NCBI RefSeq assembly: GCF_030408755.1
Contig: NZ_CP047209.1
Location: 744,001 to 808,000 of the forward strand
Reading direction: 5' to 3'
Source: Corynebacterium felinum
GTDB taxonomy: Bacteria; Actinomycetota; Actinomycetes; Mycobacteriales; Mycobacteriaceae
Length of the DNA stretch: 64,000 nt
Position numbers and translations under genes: made by a program. Within the stretch, counting starts at the first letter, position 1. Each line of letters starts with the position of its first letter. Shown here piece by piece: positions 41,341 through 49,449 of the stretch. A model generated the notes under the pieces. That model ran no database searches and was not told the DNA's origin. It worked only from the letters and a program-made list of their open reading frames with translations.

Positions 41341-42201
41341 ATGACTGAAACACTAATCCCTTCCATCACCCTCAACGATGGCACGGAAATGCCCGCCATG
41401 GGTTTAGGCACGTGGAAACTTCAAGGGGAAGAAGCGATCACAGCTGTTCGAAGCGCCATTGAACTTGGCTACCGCCACTTTGATACGGCGGTAATCTACG
41501 GCAATGAAGAAGAAGTAGGGCGTGCGATCGCCGATGCTATTGCTGCAGGGGATGTCACGCGCGATGAGCTATTCATTACTTCTAAGCTGTGGCACGACCA
41601 CCATGGGGAGCAGTTGGCGCAGAAATCCTTTCAGGATTCATTGAGTCGAGTGGGCATGGACTACCTCGACTGCTATATGGTGCACTGGCCATGGCCCAAG
41701 AAGGGGGCTTTTGTTGAAACCTTTGAGGGGCTGGCGAAGCTGCAGGGACTGGGGCAGCTGCAGTCGATTGCGGTCGCGAATTTCAACGCTGAACAGCTCA
41801 GCGCGATCATTGCTGCCACCGGTATCGCCCCTGTGCTCAATCAGGTGGAGCTCCACCCCGGTTTTAGTCAAGCCCCGTTGCGGGAGTTTCATGCCACGCA
41901 CAAGATTGTGACGGAGGCGTGGTCGCCGCTGGCACAAGGCGGTGCGTTGGATCATGCACTGGTGTGCTCGATTGCACAACAGCTGGGCAAGACACCATCC
42001 CAGGTGACGTTGCGGTGGATTTACCAGTTGCAGGCGTCGTCGGTTCCGAAGTCGGCTTCACCTGCACGCCAGGCGGAGAATATGCAGATTTTTGATTTCG
42101 AGCTTGACGATTCTCAGATGCAGGCGCTGACTGCTCTGGATGATGCACCAGGCGGCGGCCGACTGTTCGCTGATCCTGACCTGTATCCAGGCGACGATTA
42201 A
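41341..42201 (+). CDS. Aldo/keto reductase
   Basis: 286 residues, an NADPH-dependent reductase with the (beta/alpha)8 fold of the AKR5-type group. The catalytic tetrad is visible: Asp in HFDTAVIYGNEE, Tyr in the same motif, Lys in TSKLWHDHH and His in YMVHWPWP. The NADPH-binding segment is SSVPKSASPARQAENMQIF. Substrate unknown (2,5-diketogluconate reductase and methylglyoxal reductase belong to this group). The ATG at 41341 is used; an in-frame GTG lies six bases earlier. Confidence 0.88.
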   Translation: MTETLIPSITLNDGTEMPAMGLGTWKLQGEEAITAVRSAIELGYRHFDTAVIYGNEEEVGRAIADAIAAGDVTRDELFITSKLWHDHHGEQLAQKSFQDSLSRVGMDYLDCYMVHWPWPKKGAFVETFEGLAKLQGLGQLQSIAVANFNAEQLSAIIAATGIAPVLNQVELHPGFSQAPLREFHATHKIVTEAWSPLAQGGALDHALVCSIAQQLGKTPSQVTLRWIYQLQASSVPKSASPARQAENMQIFDFELDDSQMQALTALDDAPGGGRLFADPDLYPGDD

Positions 42202-42393
42202 AGGCCACCGCACCCAGCTGCCTGAGCACCGGGCACAGTGGGTGCGTGTTTGAGTGCATTGTGCAGCGCGAAAGTGCAAAGTGCGGTGTTGTCCATGCCG
42301 CGTGCATCTGCGTGCTGCACTTTAGCGCTGTGTGCAATTTTTATTAACAGAGGGCGTTAATGCTGATGCGACAATGTGATGACTGGAGAAATA

Positions 42394-43188
42394 ATGGGTT
42401 CAACTGTGACTTTGACGTCGACTGATCAGGATTTGCTGGTAACACGTGATAAGCAGGTGCTGATTCTTTCGCTTAATCGCCCTGATAAGCGTAATGCTTT
42501 GAATGCGCAGTTGTGTCGACGCATCACAGAGTGTGTGCGGGAATTAGATGATTCTGTGCGTGCTGTGCTGATTCGGGGCGAGGGGAGTGCGTTTTGTGCG
42601 GGTGCGGATTTAGGTCCGACGTCGTCAAGCGATGAGCAGGCTCAAGGCGGTGTGTACGGTGGGGGATTTCATGCGGCGTTGCATGAGATGCTTGCTGCGC
42701 TGGTTGCCACACCGGTGCCGGTGATTGCGGATGTGCAAGGCCCCGCCGTGGGTGCGGGTACGCAGTTATCGCTGGCGTGCGATCTGCGCTTAGTGGGGGA
42801 GAAAGGCTGGTTTGCGGTTCCGGCTGCGGCGCTGGGTTTTGCCCTTGATGCTTGGACGCTCAATCGTGCGAGGGATCTGCTCGGTGGCGCGGTTGCTCGT
42901 AATATGCTTATCGCACATCAGCGGGTGGGCGCGCAGCAGGCTGTGACTGTGGGCTTTGCTACTCAGCTTTGCGACGCCGATACGGCCTTAGCGTTTGCGC
43001 ACGAGGTTTCCTCGCTGGCACCGCTGGCGATGCGCCATGTGAAGTTGGTGCTTAATGGGTGCGACCATACCTATGAGCTGAGTGCTGCGGAACAAGAGTT
43101 GTATGAACAGTGTTGGGCAAGCGAGGATGCTGCTGAGGCGCGGCTGGCGCGGCAAGAAAAGCGTAAGCCGAAGTTCCAGGGCAGATAG
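42394..43188 (+). CDS. echA6: EchA6-like crotonase-fold acyl-CoA-binding protein
   Basis: 264 residues of the enoyl-CoA hydratase/isomerase fold: NRPDKRNALNAQL, the oxyanion-hole stretch GSAFCAGADLG, and GPAVGAGTQLSLACDLRL. Both usual catalytic glutamates are missing: the first position is Gln (GAGTQL where GGGCEL is normal) and the second Ala (VPAAALGF where PEVxLG is normal). That matches M. tuberculosis EchA6, reported to bind fatty acyl-CoA and pass it to mycolate synthesis without hydratase activity, and EchA6 also sits beside accD3. GGAGAA six bases before the ATG at 42394 supports this start over upstream GTG/ATG. Confidence 0.8.
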   Translation: MGSTVTLTSTDQDLLVTRDKQVLILSLNRPDKRNALNAQLCRRITECVRELDDSVRAVLIRGEGSAFCAGADLGPTSSSDEQAQGGVYGGGFHAALHEMLAALVATPVPVIADVQGPAVGAGTQLSLACDLRLVGEKGWFAVPAAALGFALDAWTLNRARDLLGGAVARNMLIAHQRVGAQQAVTVGFATQLCDADTALAFAHEVSSLAPLAMRHVKLVLNGCDHTYELSAAEQELYEQCWASEDAAEARLARQEKRKPKFQGR

Positions 43189-43218
43189 GAGTGTGTGCGG
43201 GCACGCACACTATTTGTG

Positions 43219-43260
43219 CTCCCAACCTGATTTTTCACTAAATCGGGTTGGGAGTTTTTC
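43219..43260 (+). terminator. echA6 terminator
   Basis: CTCCCAACCTGATTT and its near-complement AAATCGGGTTGGGAG form a long stem followed by TTTTTC, 30 bases after the stop codon. Confidence 0.88.
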
Positions 43261-43901
43261 ATGGGTTTATTCTTGGATTTTTTGGGATTTTTGTTGCGAA
43301 GAGTCGCAAAGCTTCGGCGGTGGTGCGGGGAGTTGATGCGGTGAAAAGTGGGAGCATGAGTGCTAAAAAGTTTGCAAACTTTGGGTTAGCAAAATTAGCA
43401 AAGGTGATTTGAGGTAAGTGGCGGGGGTGCTCCATTTTGGGTTAAAGTCCGAGTTTAAACGCAATGTTGGGGGTAGTTGTTGAGGGTTTGGTGCACTGAG
43501 ATCGCCAAGGGCTTCACTATTGCAATGTGAGTTGGGTAACTTCTTCTGTGTGACGCAGTAGGTGTGACTGTCGGCACATCTGTGAAAGGATTTTGCTAAC
43601 TTCGCAGAAGTGGCCGGATTATGGTCTCGGTGCCACTGGGTCGCCAGTTTCTTTTAAGGGTTCTTTCGCCCTCCGTCCGTTTCTCCGTTCGAGAAAAGTA
43701 TCCATGTGGCGGGGAGTGGGTGAACCACAGTTCCACCAAGACCCACAAGTCACCACAGTTGTCCCGCCCCGGCGGACGTGATCAATGGCATTAAGCGCTA
43801 CACATGAGAAGCGTGAGGCCGTTGTTATGCAACGACAAGCAGTGTGAGGTACAACAACACATGCGTTGGCTTGGGGCTTTTGATGAGAAAGCGAGTTTTT
43901 C
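43261..43901. other. Intergenic region upstream of mctBC
   Basis: About 640 bases with no credible gene. It contains the RamB-like palindrome at 43367-43382 and presumably the mctBC promoter with a long leader. Confidence 0.55.
43367..43382. promoter_or_regulatory. RamB-like palindrome
   Basis: AAAGTTTGCAAACTTT is a perfect 16-bp palindrome. It matches the C. glutamicum RamB motif (A/G)AAACTTTGCAAA at all but one position in either reading. RamB represses acetate and monocarboxylate genes including mctC there. It is about 520 bases before mctB, so a distant promoter is needed. Confidence 0.5.
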
Positions 43902-44240
43902 ATGAGTGCTCAATCAGCACCGCAGCGGCGCCAGCCTACTGCACAAGAGTTTCGCGATATGCAGTCCAGCCCGCAATTTGCCAAGCTGCGCTCCACCTAT
44001 CGCAGCTTTACCTTCCCGATGTCAGTAGCGTTCTTCGTGTGGTACATCGTCTATGTCATCACCGCCATCTACTTCCCCGGTTTCATGGGGCAAAGCGTTT
44101 TTGGCTCCGTGAACGTTGGTGTTCTCTTTGGTTTCGCACAGTTCGTAACCACCTTCCTGATCACCTGGATCTACATCAACTACGCAAACAAGAACATCGA
44201 ACCGCAGGCAGCTGCGATTCGCGAGCAGATGGAAGGCTAA
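43902..44240 (+). CDS. mctB: MctB, DUF485 membrane partner of MctC
   Basis: 112 residues with two transmembrane segments of the DUF485 family (LRSTYRSFTFPMSVAFFVWY and NVGVLFGFAQFVTTFLITWI). It lies 12 bases before the symporter gene, with which it forms an operon, and is similar over its full length to the protein at 23175-23531. In C. glutamicum the equivalent gene precedes mctC. Likely an accessory subunit; its exact task is not known. Confidence 0.85.
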   Translation: MSAQSAPQRRQPTAQEFRDMQSSPQFAKLRSTYRSFTFPMSVAFFVWYIVYVITAIYFPGFMGQSVFGSVNVGVLFGFAQFVTTFLITWIYINYANKNIEPQAAAIREQMEG

Positions 44241-44252
44241 GGCGGAATCGAC

Positions 44253-45899
44253 ATGAATATTACGTATCTTGCACAGGAGTCTAGCTCCGGCAACCCGATC
44301 CTCAACATGGCCGTCTTCTTGGTGTTCATCGTGGGCACCATGGCAGTGGTTATGCGCGCAGGTAAGTCCACCAAGGACGCATCCGACTTCTACACCGGCG
44401 GTGCTTCCTTCTCCGGTAAGCAAAACGGCCTTGCTATCGCAGGTGACTACCTTTCTGCAGCATCCTTCCTCGGTATCGTTGGCGCTATTGCTCTCAACGG
44501 CTACGACGGCTTCTTGTACTCTGTTGGCTTCTTCGTTGCGTGGCTGGTTGCTCTGCTTCTGGTTGCTGAGCCACTGCGTAACGTCGGCCGCTTTACCATG
44601 GCGGATGTTCTTTCCTTCCGCCTGCGCCAGAAGCCAGTGCGTGTGGCTGCGGCTTTCGGCACCTTGTTTGTGTCCCTGTTCTACCTGATTGCTCAGATGG
44701 CTGGCGCAGGCTCCCTGGTGTCGGTGCTGCTGGACATTCATGAATTTAGCAAGCAGGCCATCGTGGTTGCTGTCGTGGGTATTGTGATGATCCTGTACGT
44801 GCTCATCGGCGGTATGAAGGGCACCACCTATGTGCAGATGATTAAAGCCGTGCTGCTGGTTGGTGGCGTCGGTATCATGACCGTGCTGGTGTTCATCGCT
44901 GTCAAGGGTGGTTTGACCTCCCTGTTCGATATGGCTGTTCAAACCCATGGCGCTTCTCAGACAATTGTGGAGAAGGGCTACGAGGCAACTCAGATTCTGG
45001 AGCCAGGTTTGCGCTATGGCAAGACCGAAATTTCTAAGCTCGACTTCGTCTCCCTGGGTATCTCCCTGGTTTTGGGTACCGCTGGTCTGCCACACGTGTT
45101 GATGCGCTTCTATACCGTGCCTACCGCTACCGAAGCTCGTCGCTCCGTGACCTGGGCGATTATCCTCATCGGCGCGTTCTACCTGATGACCCTCGTCTTG
45201 GGCTACGGCGCTGCCGCTCTGGTTGGTCCGGACAAGATTTTGGCTGCACCTGGTGGCGCAAACGCTGCCGCACCACTGCTGGCACTGGCACTGGCAGGCC
45301 CGATCTTCATGGCTGCTATTTCTGCAGTGGCATTCGCGACCGTTCTTGCCGTGGTTGCCGGCCTGGCAATTACCGCTTCGGCTTCGGTTGCTCACGATAT
45401 CTACAACGCAGTGCTGCGCAACGGCCAGGCCTCCGAAGAGGAGCAGGTTCGCGTCTCCCGCATTACCGTGATCGTCATCGGTGTGCTCTCGATTGTGCTG
45501 GGTATTCTCGCCATGGGTCAAAACGTCGCCTTCCTGGTATCTTTGGCCTTCGCAATCGCAGCCTCCGCTAACCTGCCAACCATCCTGCTGTCGCTGTACT
45601 GGAAGAAGTTCAACACCGCTGGTGCTGTGGCTTCCATGTACACCGGTTTGAGTGCCGCACTGATCCTGATCATCTTCTCCCCAGCTGTGTCTGGCGCGAA
45701 GACCTCCATGCTCGGTGAGAACATCGACTTCGCGTGGTTCCCACTGTCGTCCCCTGGTCTGGTTTCCATCCCGCTGGCCTTCTTGGCTGGTTACATCGGC
45801 ACCATGCTGGGTACGCCTGACAACTTGGATGATCTCCAGGCAGAGATGGAAGTTCGCTCCCTGACTGGTGTTGGTGTTGAAGCAGCTGTTGATCACTAA
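44253..45899 (+). CDS. mctC: Monocarboxylate (pyruvate/acetate/propionate) symporter MctC
   Basis: 548 residues, an inner-membrane sodium:solute symporter family carrier with about 13 hydrophobic segments. Characteristic stretches are GGASFSGKQNGLAIAGDYLS, IGGMKGTTYVQMIKAVLLVG, LGTAGLPHVLMRFYTVPTA and VVAGLAITASASVAHDIYN. The C. glutamicum orthologue takes up acetate, propionate and pyruvate and is controlled by RamA and RamB; a RamB-like site lies upstream of the operon here. Co-transcribed with mctB. A close paralogue lies at 21547-23169. A long frame on the opposite strand is a codon-bias shadow. Confidence 0.9.
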   Translation: MNITYLAQESSSGNPILNMAVFLVFIVGTMAVVMRAGKSTKDASDFYTGGASFSGKQNGLAIAGDYLSAASFLGIVGAIALNGYDGFLYSVGFFVAWLVALLLVAEPLRNVGRFTMADVLSFRLRQKPVRVAAAFGTLFVSLFYLIAQMAGAGSLVSVLLDIHEFSKQAIVVAVVGIVMILYVLIGGMKGTTYVQMIKAVLLVGGVGIMTVLVFIAVKGGLTSLFDMAVQTHGASQTIVEKGYEATQILEPGLRYGKTEISKLDFVSLGISLVLGTAGLPHVLMRFYTVPTATEARRSVTWAIILIGAFYLMTLVLGYGAAALVGPDKILAAPGGANAAAPLLALALAGPIFMAAISAVAFATVLAVVAGLAITASASVAHDIYNAVLRNGQASEEEQVRVSRITVIVIGVLSIVLGILAMGQNVAFLVSLAFAIAASANLPTILLSLYWKKFNTAGAVASMYTGLSAALILIIFSPAVSGAKTSMLGENIDFAWFPLSSPGLVSIPLAFLAGYIGTMLGTPDNLDDLQAEMEVRSLTGVGVEAAVDH

Positions 45900-45954
45900 A
45901 CAGTGAGTGCACTTTCACGCTTCACCGTGATGCATCCATCCGAGTGACTAAAGA

Positions 45955-46006
45955 ATTGGCCCCCAGTGCTCCGGCTGATCTAGCTACGGGCGCTTGGGGG
46001 TCAATA
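45955..46006 (+). terminator. Stem-loop after mctC
   Basis: TTGGCCCCCAGTGCTCCG pairs imperfectly with CGGGCGCTTGGGGGTCAA. It lies 55 bases after the stop and has no strong T-run. Confidence 0.6.
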
Positions 46007-46172
46007 ACTAAAGAAACTGGCGACATGCCCCTCTGGTAGTACTTCTGCTGGAGGGGTATTTCCCGTTCTCAACGCGGGTGTGTTGTGGGCGGATATATGG
46101 GGGTAAAAAATGCCCTCACATGGGAAATTGTATGTTTGCTTAAGTTGTATTTGGGTGTCTATTATTTGATTC

Positions 46173-47183
46173 ATGTCTTTTGGTTTCAGCCTCAGGCTGA
46201 GTACCCTCCGCCCACGCTCACAGTGGGGGTGGAGGCAACGTGGTTGGTGGCGTCGTCTAGCTCTTGTTTCCAGCGTGTGCACGCTGGGGTTGGCCAGTGG
46301 GTGTGCCTCGCACCCCGCCGAAGAACCTGCAGCATCGTGGGTAACGCACGCGGAGGACAGCAAAGACTCCGCGCGCCAGATTTCCTTGCGCGGCTTTGAC
46401 GCCCCAACCCCAGACACGTCGCTTGAAGACAGCCTAGGTTACCAGATCACCTATGTGGATTTGAGCACTGGACGCCGAATTGGTACGGCAAATGAGCGAT
46501 CAAGCCGTGCGGCATTAAGCTTGGTCAAACTCTATATTGCCCATTATGTTTTTACTTCAGGCGAAACGGATGATCAGTATAAAGCGATGAAAATGGTTGC
46601 CGATTCTGATGACACTATCGCTGAGGAGCTTTATGCAGAATATCCCGATTCAATTAGCTGGGTCATTGAAAAATATAATCTTCAATCCACCGTGGCTGAT
46701 TGGCGATGGGGATATAGCCTGACCACGACATATGATGTTGCGTATTTCTTAGCTCAAGTGATCAAAGAAAATCCAATCGCCCCAATTCTGGTGGCGATGG
46801 CCAACTCGGATGATCGCGCGGCGGACGGGACTTTGCAGAATTTTGGTACGTCGATTTTGCCCGGCGCGATTGGCACAAAGTTCGCGTGGTCGAACGATAA
46901 AGATCTGCATTCGACGGCGACTTTCGGCACCGATTTTGTTGCTGTGGCAAGTAATTATGGTGATTCCGATGCATTAACCAAACTCGTGCGCTATCAGCTG
47001 CTTGGCCAGCGTCCAGCAGCCGCAGCGTCAACTTCCGCCCCATCACCATCACCATCCGCGACGCCGCTGAACACAAGCGAAAAAACAAAGCCCACGATAA
47101 AAACAACTCCATCAGCATCAGCCGGTGCTTCGTCGGCTTCAGAGCCATCAGAAATGACGACATCAGCTGTTTTCAAGAAGTAA
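46173..47183 (+). CDS. Beta-lactamase-fold serine hydrolase-like lipoprotein
   Basis: 336 residues. After a long basic start (RQRGWWRR) comes a lipoprotein signal with lipobox LASGC, so it is membrane-anchored outside. The body has the penicillin-recognising fold: an SxxK-like motif SLVK in RAALSLVKLYIAHYVF, an SDD where SxN is usual (VADSDDTIAEE), and GTKFAWS in place of KTG. These fit a catalytically altered PBP/beta-lactamase relative. The last 65 residues are a Ser/Pro/Thr-rich low-complexity tail. It overlaps by one base the frame of the next, related gene: a tandem duplication. No ribosome-binding site is obvious at the ATG. Confidence 0.7.
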   Translation: MSFGFSLRLSTLRPRSQWGWRQRGWWRRLALVSSVCTLGLASGCASHPAEEPAASWVTHAEDSKDSARQISLRGFDAPTPDTSLEDSLGYQITYVDLSTGRRIGTANERSSRAALSLVKLYIAHYVFTSGETDDQYKAMKMVADSDDTIAEELYAEYPDSISWVIEKYNLQSTVADWRWGYSLTTTYDVAYFLAQVIKENPIAPILVAMANSDDRAADGTLQNFGTSILPGAIGTKFAWSNDKDLHSTATFGTDFVAVASNYGDSDALTKLVRYQLLGQRPAAAASTSAPSPSPSATPLNTSEKTKPTIKTTPSASAGASSASEPSEMTTSAVFKK

Positions 47184-47233
47184 TGCACCAAAGCAGCTAC
47201 GATGGCACGAAAGCAGTGGGGAGGGAGAATATA

Positions 47234-48136
47234 GTGAGGATGACGTTGTCCATGTATCGACGTGTTATTGCAAGTGTGTGTTGTGTGGCTGTACTTTCGC
47301 CAGCGCCAGCTTTAGCGCAGTCCAGCGGGAATGCCCACCTAGAAGACCAGGTGTGGAATGTTCGCGACCAGATTGTCGGTTTCGCTGAACGGCATGCAGA
47401 TCCTGCCACGGCTGCCCATGTGCGCTCTATGGTCGATGGGGCGGTTGATCACTCCTTCCCCGGTGCACGAGCCCGCCACCAGCCTGCTGCGCCAGGGGGT
47501 GTCAATTTCGCAGGCTTTTACACACCTGCAGCACCTCCGCGTATGTCCAGCCCGGGTTTTGAGCTTACGTACGTCAATCTCGCATCCGCCATGCATGTAG
47601 GTTCACCGGGCGAGCATGCCCGCATTCCAGGTTTAAGCTTGGTCAAGATGATGATTGCGCATTACGTGTTCGCGCATGGGCATGCGGCGGATTTTCAGAA
47701 AGCGACGATGATGCTGCAGCGTTCTGATGATGCTGCGGCCTCAGAATTGTATGCCCGCTACCCTGATTCGATTGCGTGGGCGACACGGACGTATGGTTTG
47801 CGGAATACCCACGCCGCACCGCATTGGGGTTTTTCCACTACGTCGACTTATGACATGGCCTTTTTCTTGGCATCGCTGATGCGGGAAAACCCGAATGGGC
47901 CAGTGCTGAATGCGTTGCGTACATCAGCGCCTATTGCCAGCGACGGCAAGCCCCAAAATTATGGCACCGCAACTCTACCTCGAGTCCAGGGCACTAAGTG
48001 GGGATGGTCGGATAATCATCAGAATCACAGTTCCGCATCGTTTGGTGCTGACTTTGTGGTGGTGGCCTATTCACCCGGTGATGCTGCGCGACTCACCGCC
48101 TTAACGCATGCGGCACTGGCGGGTTATCATTCTTAA
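47234..48136 (+). CDS. Secreted beta-lactamase-fold protein (paralogue of the previous gene)
   Basis: About 300 residues, with a cleavable signal peptide (ending PAPALAQ) instead of a lipobox. The fold motifs mirror those of its neighbour: SLVK in GLSLVKMMIAHYVFAHG, SDD in QRSDDAAASELYARYPDSIAW, and GTKWGWS. An extra N-terminal region (residues ~30-100) with Pro/Ala/His is specific to this copy, and the low-complexity tail is missing. GGAGGGAG sits six bases before the GTG at 47234; ATG codons at 47240 and 47252 are alternatives. Probably a cell-wall protein; no substrate can be named. Confidence 0.7.
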   Translation: MRMTLSMYRRVIASVCCVAVLSPAPALAQSSGNAHLEDQVWNVRDQIVGFAERHADPATAAHVRSMVDGAVDHSFPGARARHQPAAPGGVNFAGFYTPAAPPRMSSPGFELTYVNLASAMHVGSPGEHARIPGLSLVKMMIAHYVFAHGHAADFQKATMMLQRSDDAAASELYARYPDSIAWATRTYGLRNTHAAPHWGFSTTSTYDMAFFLASLMRENPNGPVLNALRTSAPIASDGKPQNYGTATLPRVQGTKWGWSDNHQNHSSASFGADFVVVAYSPGDAARLTALTHAALAGYHS

Positions 48137-48166
48137 AAAAAATAGCAGGCAACGACTGTTGCCTGC
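48134..48166 (-). terminator. Terminator of the DUF1906 gene
   Basis: Read on the minus strand, GCAGGCAAC and GTTGCCTGC form a 9-bp stem with a 4-base loop, followed by TATTTTTTTTAAG. It lies about 90 bases beyond the stop codon of the minus-strand gene. Confidence 0.8.
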
Positions 48167-48255
48167 CATGTCTTACGCCCTTTTTTCTTCGTTCTCTCGC
48201 TTTTAAAGCGCGGAATGTACGAAGTGTACAGGGGCGGGATGTGTGTGATGAGCGT

Positions 48256-49218
48256 TTAGCTGGAATGCTTGGCAATGTTGAGCGCCATATCAATCTGCGC
48301 TGCGCTTGGAACAGGCAGTGAGTGGCCACCGGGGATCTGGGAGCTCATGCCCGATAGTGCGGTGCCAAGCTTGTTGAGGGTTTCCCCGTCAAGTCGATTG
48401 AGTACATCATGTCCATTAGCTGCAGGTGGGGCAGGATTAGTGGGCACTGCGGGTGCTGCAGGAGGAAGTGGGGTACCTGCTTGCCCTGGGGTCCACTGAC
48501 CCCAGTCGGCTTGGTAAACATTGTTTACATCGGACTGGATGCCACCGACAGTGGTTTGCCATCCGGCTACTTGATGAATGGTGGTGCGGGGGTGGATGCG
48601 CCCGTTGGAACCCCAGTCGTGCTGCCAGAAGTAGGAGCCGAGCCCGTCTTGGGTAGCCCATTCGATCACGTTGTAGTTTCCGTAAATGCCCATGGAGTAC
48701 CCACCTGCGCGCAGCGCGGTGTTAAAACCTTGCAGGTAGGGGCGGATTTGGGTGACGTATTGCTGATGGGTGGGGTTGTCGTCGATGGCCACGTAAATCG
48801 GGCGTCCGGTGGGCCCACCGGCGGCGCGGTGCAGCGCGATTGCTTGAGGCGCGTGGATCGCTGCGCCTGCCGCGCCCCGCTTCCAGTCGGCGGTTGCGTC
48901 TTTGCCGAACTGGTAAACGGAGGCGGTTTTCAGGCCGTTCGCTGCGTGGTCGCGGGTTTCGGCGATGCCGACTGGTTTACCTTTCATCCATTCCGCGCCG
49001 GGGCGTCGGTGGGAGACGTAGCGGACGGTGCCGATGTGTCCTGCTTGGCGTACCGCAGCGCCGGAGGGTACGCCTGCGGAGTAGTCGAGGACGGTTCCGA
49101 GAACAGGCCCGAGTGCTTCAGCGTGCGGGGTGGTAGGGCTGATGGTGGTGAAGCCGAGGCTGGCCGTGATGGTCAGTGCTGCGACTGTGAGCGCTGTTTT
49201 GCGGTTGAGGAAAGACAT
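48256..49218 (-). CDS. Secreted DUF1906 (glycoside-hydrolase-like) protein
   Basis: 320 residues. A Sec signal peptide (MSFLNRKTALTVAALTITAS..., cleaved near PHAEA) leads into a DUF1906 domain, related to the Rv2525c-type TIM-barrel glycoside-hydrolase-like proteins of the cell envelope: LDYSAGVPSGAAVRQAG, RYVSHRRPGAEWMKGKP, IYVAIDDNPTHQQ, GGYSMGIYGNYNVIEWA, and YFWQHDWG. A Pro/Ala-rich linker (about 245-270) precedes a 50-residue C-terminal tail. AGGAG lies about ten bases before the ATG. The catalytic role of this family is unproven. Confidence 0.8.
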   Translation of the reverse strand: MSFLNRKTALTVAALTITASLGFTTISPTTPHAEALGPVLGTVLDYSAGVPSGAAVRQAGHIGTVRYVSHRRPGAEWMKGKPVGIAETRDHAANGLKTASVYQFGKDATADWKRGAAGAAIHAPQAIALHRAAGGPTGRPIYVAIDDNPTHQQYVTQIRPYLQGFNTALRAGGYSMGIYGNYNVIEWATQDGLGSYFWQHDWGSNGRIHPRTTIHQVAGWQTTVGGIQSDVNNVYQADWGQWTPGQAGTPLPPAAPAVPTNPAPPAANGHDVLNRLDGETLNKLGTALSGMSSQIPGGHSLPVPSAAQIDMALNIAKHSS

Positions 49219-49373
49219 GTGGGAAAACTCCTAAAGCTTTAGTCACATCTGTAACAATAGATAACAACCTTAACAGCTTCTGTGTGTTTGTGGGAACGGT
49301 TGAACGCGCACCCACGTGCATCTGCGCAGCATAGAGCTAAGAAAATTTTTCTACCCCTCGTGTTTTCATTACG

Positions 49374-49445
49374 CGAAAACCCCCTCCACAGACGAAGGGG
49401 GTGATGAAAGCATGCGTGACGACGCCGAATTCGACGTCGTCACGC
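49374..49445 (-). terminator. Double stem-loop terminator of the antiporter gene
   Basis: Two hairpins in series downstream of the antiporter stop (minus strand): GCGTGACGACG with CGTCGTCACGC (49415-49445), then ACCCCCTtcg...gAGGGGGTTTTC, ending in TTTTC. The second has the shape of a classical terminator. Confidence 0.75.
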
Positions 49446-49449
49446 AAGC

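Noticed and set aside
44022..45896. A 624-codon frame antisense to mctC
   Set aside because: It mirrors the strongly biased codons of mctC, is rich in His, Gln and Asn, and resembles no protein family.
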